Origin: CAYZUC01 sp964481705
GTDB lineage: Bacteria > Bacillota > Clostridia > Lachnospirales > Lachnospiraceae
Assembly: GCA_964481705.1 (NCBI GenBank)
Contig: CAYZUC010000007.1
Coordinates: 1 to 53,212, forward strand
Direction: 5' to 3'
DNA length: 53,212 bases
Shown here: one piece after another, positions 44,151-51,489 of the stretch
How the letters are laid out: each line of letters begins with the position of its first letter
Position numbering within the stretch: position 1 is the stretch's first letter
Notes under the pieces: generated by a model
What the model was told of the DNA's origin: nothing
Databases searched by the model: none
The model's input: the letters and a program-made list of their open reading frames with translations, nothing else
Program-made: the position numbers and the translations under genes

Positions 44151-46310
44151 TTGAAGGTAATAAAAAGAAGTGGTGTCGAGGATGATTTCGACGAAAACAA
44201 GATAAAAGCGGCCATTGTAAAGGCAAATTACAGTGTTCCGGAATCCGAGCGTATGTCTGATATGACGATTCACCTGATTGTGAAGGCTGTCTCAGAGGAA
44301 TGCTCGATGAAAAAGCATGCGCCAAGCGTCGAAGAGGTTCAGGATATGGTAGAGAACCATATCATGGAAAAGAACGCTTTTAATGTTGCGCGCAATTATA
44401 TTACGTATCGATACAAAAGGGCCATGATTCGTAAGTCTAATTCAACAGACGAGCAAATCCTGAGCCTTTTAGAGTGCAATAATGAGGAAGTAAAACAGGA
44501 GAATTCGAATAAAAATCCGATTGTGAATAGTGTACAGCGTGATTATATGGCGGGCGAGGTCAGCAAGGATATCACGAAGCGTTTTCTACTGCCGAAGGAG
44601 ATTGTTGAGGCACACGAGAAAGGCATTTTACATTTTCACGATGCGGATTATTTTGCGCAACACATGCACAACTGCTGTCTTGTAAATCTGGAGGATATGC
44701 TGCAGAACGGAACTGTCATCAGTGAGACGATGATTGAACGCCCCAAGAGCTTTTCCACTGCATGTAATATTGCCACACAGGCAATTGCGCAGATTGCCAG
44801 CTCACAGTACGGTGGACAGAGCATTTCCCTTTCTCACCTGGCTCCTTTTGTTCAGGTGAGCCGTGAGAAGTTTCGCAGGGAAACAAGAAACCGAATGGAA
44901 AAGGCAGGACTGACCGTCTCCGATGAAGCAGTATTTGCAATTGCTGAGGACCGCGTGCGAGATGAGATTCGTCAGGGAGTACAGATTATTCAGTATCAGG
45001 TTACTACTTTGATGACCACAAATGGACAAGCTCCTTTTGTCACTGTTTTCATGTATCTGAATGAGGTACAGGATGCACAGACGAAGCAGGATCTGGCTAC
45101 CATTATTGAAGAGACCCTACGTCAGAGGATTCAGGGTGTGAAAAATGAAAAGGGCGTCTATATTACGCCGGCTTTTCCGAAGCTGATTTATGTACTGGAA
45201 GAGGATAATATTATTGAGGACTCTCCGTACTTTGAACTGACTAAGCTTGCAGCAGAATGTACAGCTAAGCGGATGGTGCCGGATTATATCTCAGAAAAGG
45301 TTATGAAGAGCCTTAAGAAGGGCTATTGCTACCCATGCATGGGATGTCGCTCCTTCCTGACCGTATACGAGGATGAAAAGGGAAAAGAGAAATTCTACGG
45401 TCGTTTTAATCAAGGCGTGGTCACACTTAATCTGGTAGACGTGGCATGTTCCTCAGGAAAGGACATGAATAAGTTCTGGCGGATTCTGGAGGAGCGTCTG
45501 GAGCTTTGTCATCAGGCGTTGCTGATTCGTCACGAGAGACTGAAAGGAACGAAATCTGATGTTGCTCCGATTTTGTGGCAGAATGGAGCTTTGGCCCGAC
45601 TGAAAAAGGGTGAGACGATTGATTCGTTGTTATATAATGGATATTCTACGATTTCACTTGGATATGCAGGCCTTTGTGAATGTACCAGATTTATGAAAGG
45701 AGTTTCTCATACGGATAAAGAAGGTACCGAATTTGCACTGGAGATCATGAGAAGACTGAATGATGCATGTGCGAACTGGAGAGAAAAACACAATGTCGAT
45801 TTTAGCCTGTATGGTACACCTTTGGAGTCCACTACCTATAAATTTGCAAAGTGCCTTCAAAAGAGATTTGGAATTATCCCCGGTGTTACGGACAGGAATT
45901 ACATTACGAACAGCTATCATGTTCATGTGACTGAGAATATCAATGCGTTTGAAAAACTGAAATTTGAATCACAATTTCAGGAGCTTTCTCCGGGAGGAGC
46001 CATCAGCTACGTAGAGGTTCCTAATATGAAAGATAATATTGAAGCTGTTATTTCAGTCATGCAGTATATCTATGACAATATCATGTATGCTGAATTGAAT
46101 ACAAAAAGTGATTATTGTATGGTATGTGGGTTTGATGGAGAGATTCAGATTGTGCAGGAGGATGGAAAGCTTGTCTGGGAGTGCCCGAATTGCGGAAATC
46201 GTGATCAGGAGAAGATGAATGTGGCTCGTAGGACTTGCGGTTACATTGGAACACAGTTCTGGAATCAAGGACGCACGCAAGAGATTAAGGAACGTGTTCT
46301 ACACTTGTAG
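44151..46310 (+). CDS. nrdD: anaerobic ribonucleoside-triphosphate reductase
   Basis: The 719 residues start with an ATP-cone (about 1-90; VIKRSGVEDDFDENKIKAAI). The large glycyl-radical barrel has CYPCMGCRSF, and the C-terminus has the zinc site CMVCGF...CPNCGNRD and the radical Gly near residue 697 in RRTCGYIG. It makes deoxynucleotides without oxygen, using the NrdG activase encoded next. The start is TTG with GGAGAGG about 12 bases upstream. Confidence 0.95.
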   Translation: MKVIKRSGVEDDFDENKIKAAIVKANYSVPESERMSDMTIHLIVKAVSEECSMKKHAPSVEEVQDMVENHIMEKNAFNVARNYITYRYKRAMIRKSNSTDEQILSLLECNNEEVKQENSNKNPIVNSVQRDYMAGEVSKDITKRFLLPKEIVEAHEKGILHFHDADYFAQHMHNCCLVNLEDMLQNGTVISETMIERPKSFSTACNIATQAIAQIASSQYGGQSISLSHLAPFVQVSREKFRRETRNRMEKAGLTVSDEAVFAIAEDRVRDEIRQGVQIIQYQVTTLMTTNGQAPFVTVFMYLNEVQDAQTKQDLATIIEETLRQRIQGVKNEKGVYITPAFPKLIYVLEEDNIIEDSPYFELTKLAAECTAKRMVPDYISEKVMKSLKKGYCYPCMGCRSFLTVYEDEKGKEKFYGRFNQGVVTLNLVDVACSSGKDMNKFWRILEERLELCHQALLIRHERLKGTKSDVAPILWQNGALARLKKGETIDSLLYNGYSTISLGYAGLCECTRFMKGVSHTDKEGTEFALEIMRRLNDACANWREKHNVDFSLYGTPLESTTYKFAKCLQKRFGIIPGVTDRNYITNSYHVHVTENINAFEKLKFESQFQELSPGGAISYVEVPNMKDNIEAVISVMQYIYDNIMYAELNTKSDYCMVCGFDGEIQIVQEDGKLVWECPNCGNRDQEKMNVARRTCGYIGTQFWNQGRTQEIKERVLHL

Positions 46311-46391
46311 AGGGATACACAGAAACAGGAAAGGAAGAAGTGTTACGTAATCGGTGATTTCCAGGCGGAACATTTTGAAATAGAATATACT

Positions 46392-46889
46392 ATGAAATAT
46401 GGTGCGATTAAATTCTGTGACATTGCGAACGGACCGGGAGTGAGGACGTCTTTATTTGTATCGGGCTGCCGTAATCACTGTGAAGGGTGTTTCCAGCCGG
46501 AGACCTGGAGCTTTGATTATGGAGAGGATTTTGGTAAGGATGTCGAGAATCAGATTCTGGAATCCTTGCGTCCCTCGTATATCACGGGTTTAACGATATT
46601 GGGAGGAGACCCATTCGAAAAAGAGAACCAGGAGGTTCTGGTTCCCTTTTTACGAAGGGTTCGTGAGAAATGTCCGACTAAGACAATATGGGCTTATACC
46701 GGATATGTATTGGAACAGGATCTGGTGCCGGGAGGCAGCAGGTATTATGGTATGACTGAGGAATTCTTATCTATGCTGGATGTTCTTGTGGATGGTCCTT
46801 TTATTTTGGAGAGAAAGGATATTTCGCTGAAATTCCGTGGTTCTTCTAATCAAAGAATCATACAAATGAGGCAGGAATCGGATCGATAA
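46392..46889 (+). CDS. nrdG: anaerobic ribonucleotide reductase activating protein
   Basis: The 165 residues are a compact radical-SAM enzyme with CRNHCEGC (Cys26, Cys30, Cys33) binding the 4Fe-4S cluster and the conserved ILGGDPF (SAM contact). It installs the glycyl radical on NrdD. The DIANGPGVRTSLFVSGC start is typical, fixing the ATG even though no good ribosome binding site is seen. It is 81 bases after nrdD and surely co-transcribed. Confidence 0.94.
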   Translation: MKYGAIKFCDIANGPGVRTSLFVSGCRNHCEGCFQPETWSFDYGEDFGKDVENQILESLRPSYITGLTILGGDPFEKENQEVLVPFLRRVREKCPTKTIWAYTGYVLEQDLVPGGSRYYGMTEEFLSMLDVLVDGPFILERKDISLKFRGSSNQRIIQMRQESDR

Positions 46890-46925
46890 AATGTCTATAC
46901 AATTTAGATGCACATTAAATATTAT

Positions 46926-46969
46926 TTGACATTTAACTAAAATATAGTACAATAGTACTATATTTTTTT
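46926..46969 (+). promoter_or_regulatory. promoter overlapped by a 12-bp dyad, before the rubredoxin gene
   Basis: TTGACA (46926-46931) and TACAAT (46948-46953), 16 bases apart, make a good promoter. AAAATATAGTAC (46939-46950) and GTACTATATTTT (46955-46966) pair perfectly around AATA, covering the -10. The dyad is followed by three more T, so it could serve as the nrdG terminator, as an operator for a redox regulator, or as both. Confidence 0.6.
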
Positions 46970-47008
46970 ATTTGATACATCTGATTTTTTTGGAGAGGGG
47001 GGATTCTC

Positions 47009-47692
47009 ATGGCAAAGTATGTATGCGGTATATGCGGTTATATATACGACGAAGAAAAACAAGGTTCCTTTGATCAATTACCGGATGATTGGAAATGTCC
47101 GTTATGTGGAGCAGCAAAATCTGAGTTTGTTCGTCAACCGGATGAGCCTGCCGTAAAACGGAACACAGAAGAACTACCAAGTGAGGCAGCGAATTCATCA
47201 TCGAATGGAAATACGCAGATTACAGGGTCACATGAATGGAAAGCATTATCCATTGCTCAGATGAGTGCTTTGTGTTCCAATCTTGCAAAAGGCTGCGAAA
47301 AGCAGTATCTGGCCGAAGAAGCAGGATTATTCCGGGAGCTTGCGGAGTACTACCGGAAGAAGGCCGGAACCATTGATACGGAGAAGATTACCGACATCTT
47401 ATCCAACCTTAATGCAGATTTAACTACTACATATGTTGACGCGAATGCAGTTTCTAAGACGGTTGGCGACCGAGGAGCATTACGGGTATTGACTTGGAGC
47501 GAAAAGGTTTCGAGGATCATGAGTTCTATCCTGAAAAGGTACGAAACAGAGAAGGACGCTTTACTGTCAGCCACGAACATTTATGTATGTGAGATTTGCG
47601 GTTTTATTTTTATTGGAGATCAGCCGCCGGAGATTTGCCCTGTTTGTAAGGTTCCTAATAAAAAGCTTACAAAGATAGAAAGGGGTGAGTAG
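47009..47692 (+). CDS. protein with two rubredoxin domains around a helical middle
   Basis: The 227 residues begin with a rubredoxin domain (Cys6/Cys9 in CGICGY, Cys30/Cys33 in CPLCG). A polar linker (45-75) and a mostly helical region (80-188) without obvious di-iron ligand motifs follow. The protein ends with a second rubredoxin-like site (Cys194/Cys197, Cys210/Cys213). It probably carries electrons to oxygen or peroxide-reducing partners such as the rubrerythrin encoded next. GGAGAGGGGGG is upstream. Confidence 0.8.
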   Translation: MAKYVCGICGYIYDEEKQGSFDQLPDDWKCPLCGAAKSEFVRQPDEPAVKRNTEELPSEAANSSSNGNTQITGSHEWKALSIAQMSALCSNLAKGCEKQYLAEEAGLFRELAEYYRKKAGTIDTEKITDILSNLNADLTTTYVDANAVSKTVGDRGALRVLTWSEKVSRIMSSILKRYETEKDALLSATNIYVCEICGFIFIGDQPPEICPVCKVPNKKLTKIERGE

Positions 47693-47693
47693 T

Positions 47694-48740
47694 ATGCATG
47701 CAGTCAGAAATATTAGTCGATGTACCAAGGACTGTCTTTGCCTGTATGTATGTCCTACCGGGGCTTCCGATACAGAAAATGGACAGGTAGATGCTACAAA
47801 GTGTATTGGATGTGGTGCGTGTTTCCGCGCCTGTCCGAATCATGCCATTACAATGGTTCCCGAAGAGTATCCGCCACAGCAGGAGAAAAAAGAAGCTGTA
47901 ATACAGGAATTAAATAGGCTTTCCGAGAGTAAACTGGAACAGGAACGAATGGCAGCTTCACTGGTAGAGAATACGAATCATCCGATTGAGAAGCAGCTGG
48001 CACGTGCAATCGAGAAGTCAAATCGCATCATGGCAGAGGATTTGATGCGAGAGGCGGGCTTTATGGTGGCACAGAGTAAACCGACAGGAGAGTTTTTGAC
48101 ATTTGTCCAAGGGTCTGATAAGGATCCTGATTTTCCGAAGGATACGGTGGAGAGATTAATTCAACTATTAAATCATAATAAGAAAGTGGAGGGAACAAAA
48201 ATGGCGAACAAGTATGCAGGTACCAAGACGGAGAAGAACTTACAGGAGGCTTTTGCCGGAGAATCTCAGGCAAGAAACAAGTATACCTATTTTGCATCTG
48301 TAGCAAAGAAAGCAGGCTATGAACAAATAGCAGCTTTATTCTTAGAAACAGCCGAGAACGAAAAGGAACATGCAAAGCTCTGGTTCAAGGAACTGGGTGA
48401 GCTTGGTGATACTTCCCAGAATCTTCTTCATGCAGCAGAGGGTGAGAATGCTGAATGGACGGATATGTACCAAAGAATGGCAGAGGAAGCAGAAGCTGAT
48501 GGATTCCCGGAATTGGCAGCCAGATTTCGTGGTGTTGGTGCCATTGAGAAACGTCATGAGGAACGTTATCGTGCGTTGCTAAAGAATATTGAGATGAAAC
48601 AGGTATTTGAGAAAAGTGGAGTTCAGGTATGGGAGTGTCGCAACTGTGGTCATGTCGTAGTTGGAACCAGTGCGCCAGAGGTTTGCCCGGTATGCGCCCA
48701 TCCGAAGAGCTACTTCGAAATTCACAAAGAAAACTACTAA
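47694..48740 (+). CDS. rbr: ferredoxin-rubrerythrin fusion
   Basis: In one frame of 348 residues, residues 1-50 carry two 4Fe-4S sites (Cys10, 14, 16, 20 and Cys37, 40, 43, 47). Residues 50-165 are a helical domain. From residue 170 a complete rubrerythrin follows: EAFAGESQARNKY, ETAENEKEHAKLW, IEKRHEERY di-iron ligands and the final rubredoxin CRNCGH...CPVC. An internal ATG at 48201 has GGAGGG seven bases upstream, so free rubrerythrin could also be made. Rubrerythrin reduces peroxide in anaerobes. A GTG at 47685 is an alternative start. Confidence 0.85.
   Translation: MHAVRNISRCTKDCLCLYVCPTGASDTENGQVDATKCIGCGACFRACPNHAITMVPEEYPPQQEKKEAVIQELNRLSESKLEQERMAASLVENTNHPIEKQLARAIEKSNRIMAEDLMREAGFMVAQSKPTGEFLTFVQGSDKDPDFPKDTVERLIQLLNHNKKVEGTKMANKYAGTKTEKNLQEAFAGESQARNKYTYFASVAKKAGYEQIAALFLETAENEKEHAKLWFKELGELGDTSQNLLHAAEGENAEWTDMYQRMAEEAEADGFPELAARFRGVGAIEKRHEERYRALLKNIEMKQVFEKSGVQVWECRNCGHVVVGTSAPEVCPVCAHPKSYFEIHKENY
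48201..48740 (+). CDS. possible internally started rubrerythrin
   Basis: MANKYAGTKTEKNLQEAFAG is a normal rubrerythrin N-terminus, and GGAGGG stands seven bases before this ATG, in the same frame as the longer fusion. It would yield a standard rubrerythrin of 179 residues. I list it separately because both products are plausible from one message. Confidence 0.5.
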   Translation: MANKYAGTKTEKNLQEAFAGESQARNKYTYFASVAKKAGYEQIAALFLETAENEKEHAKLWFKELGELGDTSQNLLHAAEGENAEWTDMYQRMAEEAEADGFPELAARFRGVGAIEKRHEERYRALLKNIEMKQVFEKSGVQVWECRNCGHVVVGTSAPEVCPVCAHPKSYFEIHKENY

Positions 48741-48773
48741 TGCACATGGGGGACGGGGCTTTAGTCCCATTTT
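48741..48773 (+). repeat. REP-like repeat, left end of the RAYT element (copy B)
   Basis: It reads GGGGGACGGGGCTTTAGTCCC then ATTTT, preceded by TGCACAT. GGGAC and GTCCC can pair around nine bases, giving a hairpin followed by T's that may end the rubrerythrin transcript. The transposase stop codon lies inside this repeat. Confidence 0.8.
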
Positions 48774-49549
48774 CCAATATTCGTAAGCGGAGTTTTATTT
48801 CTGTTTAGAATTCTATAAACGGTGGTTCTTGATATTCCACATAATCTTGCAATTTGTAGAGGAGAAAGACCTTCTCTGGAAAAAAGAATAATGTAGTTAT
48901 TGCGTTTTACTTTCTGCATATGCTGGAAATCAGAGGGATTTGTACATCCGGATAGGGATAGAATTAATTGTTTAGCTGTCTGATCAGAAGGCGATAAAGG
49001 CTTCGTGGCAGAATGAGAATCACAGGAATGATGGTGAAAATATTGCTGTAGTAATTCAGAGGAACCGGCTATGCGAATAGCGGGTTCTTTTGTTACCAGC
49101 CTATTTTTTGCACCATAGTAGGCTTGGCAGCTACTCCATGGGTAATTTGACGGATAGGCACATATGCCGGCACGAACAGGATTTTCTTGAATATACTGTA
49201 ATACACTCAGAAAATAGGCTTCTGACTCGACGGGTTTACTTATAAATCTTTCTTGAAATAGATGTCCGAATCGTTCGTATTTTTTATTATACCATGCGAC
49301 AAAACGTGCACCGATGCTCTGAAAAATTGTTTTCAGAGGAGAAGTAAGATTTGCCATCAGAAGATGAACGTGATTACCCATGAGACAATATGCGTATAAC
49401 TCAAAGGGATACTTTATTTGAACCTCCGACATGACATAAAGAAACTTCTTGAAGTCTTCGTCTTCTTCAAATAGCTGTTGTTGGTTAATGCTGCGCAAAA
49501 TAATATGGTAGATACCGGAACTACTAATAATACGTGGTTTTCGTGACAT
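48761..49549 (-). CDS. REP-associated tyrosine transposase (Y1/HUH, RAYT)
   Basis: The 262 residues are a Y1 transposase domain: GIYHIILRSINQQQLF at the start, the HUH metal site His60-Val-His62 in CLMGNHVHLLM, and Tyr119 in LQYIQENPVRAG as the strand-joining residue. A C-terminal helix-turn-helix (LSPLQIARLCGISRTTVYR) follows. The ATG at 49549 has AAGGAG upstream; the longer open frame to 49678 is hydrophobic and has no such site. RAYTs cut and spread short palindromic repeats, and matching repeats flank this gene. Confidence 0.88.
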   Translation of the reverse strand: MSRKPRIISSSGIYHIILRSINQQQLFEEDEDFKKFLYVMSEVQIKYPFELYAYCLMGNHVHLLMANLTSPLKTIFQSIGARFVAWYNKKYERFGHLFQERFISKPVESEAYFLSVLQYIQENPVRAGICAYPSNYPWSSCQAYYGAKNRLVTKEPAIRIAGSSELLQQYFHHHSCDSHSATKPLSPSDQTAKQLILSLSGCTNPSDFQHMQKVKRNNYIILFSREGLSPLQIARLCGISRTTVYRILNRNKTPLTNIGKWD

Positions 49550-49664
49550 AGAAACTCCTTTTGATTTTAGATGTGTAGTAAGATTTGTTAGACGTGTCAG
49601 TAAAATCATAACAAGTAAGTAAGGAAAAATCAAGAAAAAAAGGACGGGAACAGCCAGTTTCTGT

Positions 49665-49697
49665 AAAATGAAACACAAGCCCCGTCCCCCATGTGCA
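49665..49697 (-). repeat. REP-like repeat, right end of the RAYT element (copy C)
   Basis: On the minus strand it begins TGCACATGGGGGACGGGG and continues CTTGTGTTTCATTTT. The arm GTCCC of the other copies is GTTTC here, so its hairpin is broken. It faces copy B as an inverted repeat. Confidence 0.8.
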
Positions 49698-49703
49698 TAT
49701 AGA

Positions 49704-50441
49704 CTATTTGCAGTAGATAGCTATAGCGTCGCTAATTAATTGTGTGGTACCAACGCCAAATTTGTCCATGTTCTTGGTGAATCTTTCATCGGCTACATAC
49801 ATCTGACCAAGGCCCGCAAGGATCTCCTTTGTACAGTCATAGTAGGTATCGTTAATGTAATTCTGCCATTCAATGACAAGCTTCTGTATGCTGTCACTTG
49901 CTGGATCGTTTCCAATCTGTTCCGAAAACCTTTTCAAAAGCTCATCCATTCCCTCGGATACTTTTTTCCAGTCCTCCTTGCTGTAGCCAGAGGTTTTCTT
50001 GCGGCTTTGTGCATAAGCATCGGTGTTGCCCCAACGTTCCTTTACCTCGCGGACATACGCTGCTTTTGCCGTGTCAATTTCTTTTGTTTCAAATTCTTCA
50101 AAACTCATCGTAGTTTCTCCTTTCAAACTTGCGTCTAAGAGATGAATTAACTTATCCAGTCTTTTTCTCTTTAACTTCAGTAACTCTCTCTGCTTCAATA
50201 ACGCATCTTCCTTGTTGTATTCCGAGGCGGTCATGATTTTCTCGATATCCTTCAATGGAAAATCCAGTTCTCTATAGAAAAGAATCTGCTGCAGCTGTTC
50301 CATAGATTTTTCATTATAATATCGATATCCAGTATCAGCGACAATTTCGCTTGGAGCAAGCAGACCGATTTCATCATAGTAATGGAGGGTTCTTACACTT
50401 ACACCAGATAATTTTGCCATTTCACTAATCGATTTTCTCAT
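49704..50441 (-). CDS. MerR-family regulator with TipAS ligand-binding domain
   Basis: The 245 residues start with a MerR helix-turn-helix and wing (ISEMAKLSGVSVRTLHYYDEIGLL...GYRYYNEKSMEQLQQI). A dimerisation coiled coil (about 80-112) and a C-terminal TipAS-type domain (WGNTDAYAQSRKKTSGYSKEDWK, and later YINDTYYDCTKEILAGLGQMYVADERFTKNMD) follow. TipAS domains in TipAL/Mta-like activators trap antibiotics and switch on efflux genes. The ATG at 50441 has GGAGG five bases upstream. No efflux gene is adjacent, so the target may be remote or only itself. Confidence 0.88.
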   Translation of the reverse strand: MRKSISEMAKLSGVSVRTLHYYDEIGLLAPSEIVADTGYRYYNEKSMEQLQQILFYRELDFPLKDIEKIMTASEYNKEDALLKQRELLKLKRKRLDKLIHLLDASLKGETTMSFEEFETKEIDTAKAAYVREVKERWGNTDAYAQSRKKTSGYSKEDWKKVSEGMDELLKRFSEQIGNDPASDSIQKLVIEWQNYINDTYYDCTKEILAGLGQMYVADERFTKNMDKFGVGTTQLISDAIAIYCK

Positions 50442-50644
50442 TTTAACCTCCATTCTTGCTAATACACCGCAAACTTTGGGCGCAAGCACAAATTTGTCGT
50501 GTGAAAAATTTATTTCTCAACCTAACCTCGTCTTTCTGTGGCTGCAAATACGGGATGTACACACGTTTCATACGGAGAAAATCAAAAACGATTACTTCAT
50601 ATTCCGCAAATAAATTCTTTTCGTAATTGCTTGCCACTAAAAAT

Positions 50645-50675
50645 ATCATATTCTATGACGTAGCGTCAGAGTCAA
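50645..50675 (-). promoter_or_regulatory. MerR-type promoter with 19-bp spacer
   Basis: On the minus strand TTGACT (50670-50675) and TATGAT (50645-50650) are 19 bases apart, the hallmark of promoters untwisted by MerR activators. The spacer holds the dyad TGACG-CTA-CGTCA, the probable operator. It points at the MerR gene through a leader of about 200 bases. Confidence 0.72.
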
Positions 50676-50713
50676 CACCTAATTATAACATTTTTTTTCT
50701 AATGGTATGCAAT

Positions 50714-50749
50714 GAAAAATGGGACAAAAGCCCCGTCCCCAATATGCAT
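50714..50749 (-). repeat. REP-like GGGGACGGGG repeat, solitary copy D
   Basis: On the minus strand it reads TTGGGGACGGGGCTTTTG then TCCCATTTTT, with a perfect GGGAC/GTCCC hairpin. ATGCATA precedes the G-run. It lies in the 371-base gap between the MerR and LUD genes, about 1 kb from the RAYT element, and has no transposase of its own. Confidence 0.8.
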
Positions 50750-50777
50750 TAACATTTTTGGAAAAGTATTGTATAAT
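50749..50777 (+). promoter_or_regulatory. promoter of the LUD gene
   Basis: TTAACA (50749-50754) and a perfect TATAAT (50772-50777) with a 17-base spacer lie 36 bases before the LUD start. The -35 abuts the solitary REP copy. Confidence 0.68.
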
Positions 50778-50812
50778 GGGAGCAGTTGAATCAGACAAAA
50801 TGGAGGTGCGGT

Positions 50813-51454
50813 ATGGAGAAAACAGTGATACAGATGAGAAACGAGAAACTTGGAAAAAAGATGGTCAAGGCTATGGAGAAGAGATTCTATGGTGCTTACT
50901 ATTGTGCAACTAAGGAGGAGGCGCTCAAGCAGGCGCTGAAGTTAATTCCAAAGAAGAGCGTGGTTACATGGGGCGGTTCCTCCTCTATTCGTGAGATCGG
51001 TTTAACAGAGGCATTGAATGCTGGTGATTATGAAGCATTGGATCGTGATTTGGCAAAGAGTGCCAAGGAAAAGGAAGAAATTGCATTACGTGCCTTTTCG
51101 GCTGATGTATTTCTGATGAGTGCAAATGGAATCAGTGAAGACGGATTTTTGGTAAACATCGATGGAACCGGAAATAGAGTTGCGGCTTTGGCATATGGGC
51201 CTAAGAAGGTCATTGTTATAGCGGGCATGAATAAAGTAGCAAAGACACTTGAGGATGCAAAGTCCAGAGCCAGAAATATCGCGGCGCCTATTAATGAACA
51301 GCGTTTTAATCGTAAAACCGGATGTAATGTTTCCGGATGCTGCGAGGATTGTATGTCAGAGGAGAGCATTTGCTGTGAGATGTTGATTACCAGAATGAGT
51401 CGTCCAAGCGGAAGGATTCAAGTAATTCTTGTAGGTGAGGATCTGGGATTTTAA
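50813..51454 (+). CDS. LUD-domain (LutC/YkgG-like) protein
   Basis: The 213 residues have the LUD core TKEEALKQALKLIPKKSVVTWGGSSSIREIGL, SADVFLMSANGISEDGFLVNIDGTGNRVAALAYGPKKVIVIAG. A C-terminal Cys-rich stretch (CNVSGCCEDCMSEESICCEM) is unlike plain LutC. LutC acts with LutAB in lactate oxidation, but neither partner is nearby, so the role is uncertain. ATG 50813 has GGAGGTG upstream; ATG 50786 has none. The extra cysteines may bind metal. Confidence 0.82.
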   Translation: MEKTVIQMRNEKLGKKMVKAMEKRFYGAYYCATKEEALKQALKLIPKKSVVTWGGSSSIREIGLTEALNAGDYEALDRDLAKSAKEKEEIALRAFSADVFLMSANGISEDGFLVNIDGTGNRVAALAYGPKKVIVIAGMNKVAKTLEDAKSRARNIAAPINEQRFNRKTGCNVSGCCEDCMSEESICCEMLITRMSRPSGRIQVILVGEDLGF

Positions 51455-51489
51455 AGAAACCCTTATAAATTCTTTGAAATGGAGAACCT

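Larger units (their letters stand above)
48741..49697 (-). mobile_element. RAYT element flanked by inverted REP-like repeats
   Basis: The transposase gene at 48761-49549 lies between inverted repeats: left from 48741 and right ending at 49697. They share the terminal TGCACATGGGGGACGGGG plus CTT without mismatch, and CATTTT further inside. The left repeat begins directly after the rubrerythrin stop codon. I see no clear target duplication, as is usual for REP-associated elements. Confidence 0.75.

Noticed and set aside
49550..49678. Longer N-terminus for the RAYT transposase
   Set aside because: The extension is a hydrophobic stretch not known in the family, and AAGGAG sits just before the ATG at 49549.
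17536..50749. CRISPR array from the repeated GGGGACGGGG sequences
   Set aside because: Only four copies, kilobases apart, in both orientations, and tied to a RAYT gene; there are no regular spacers.
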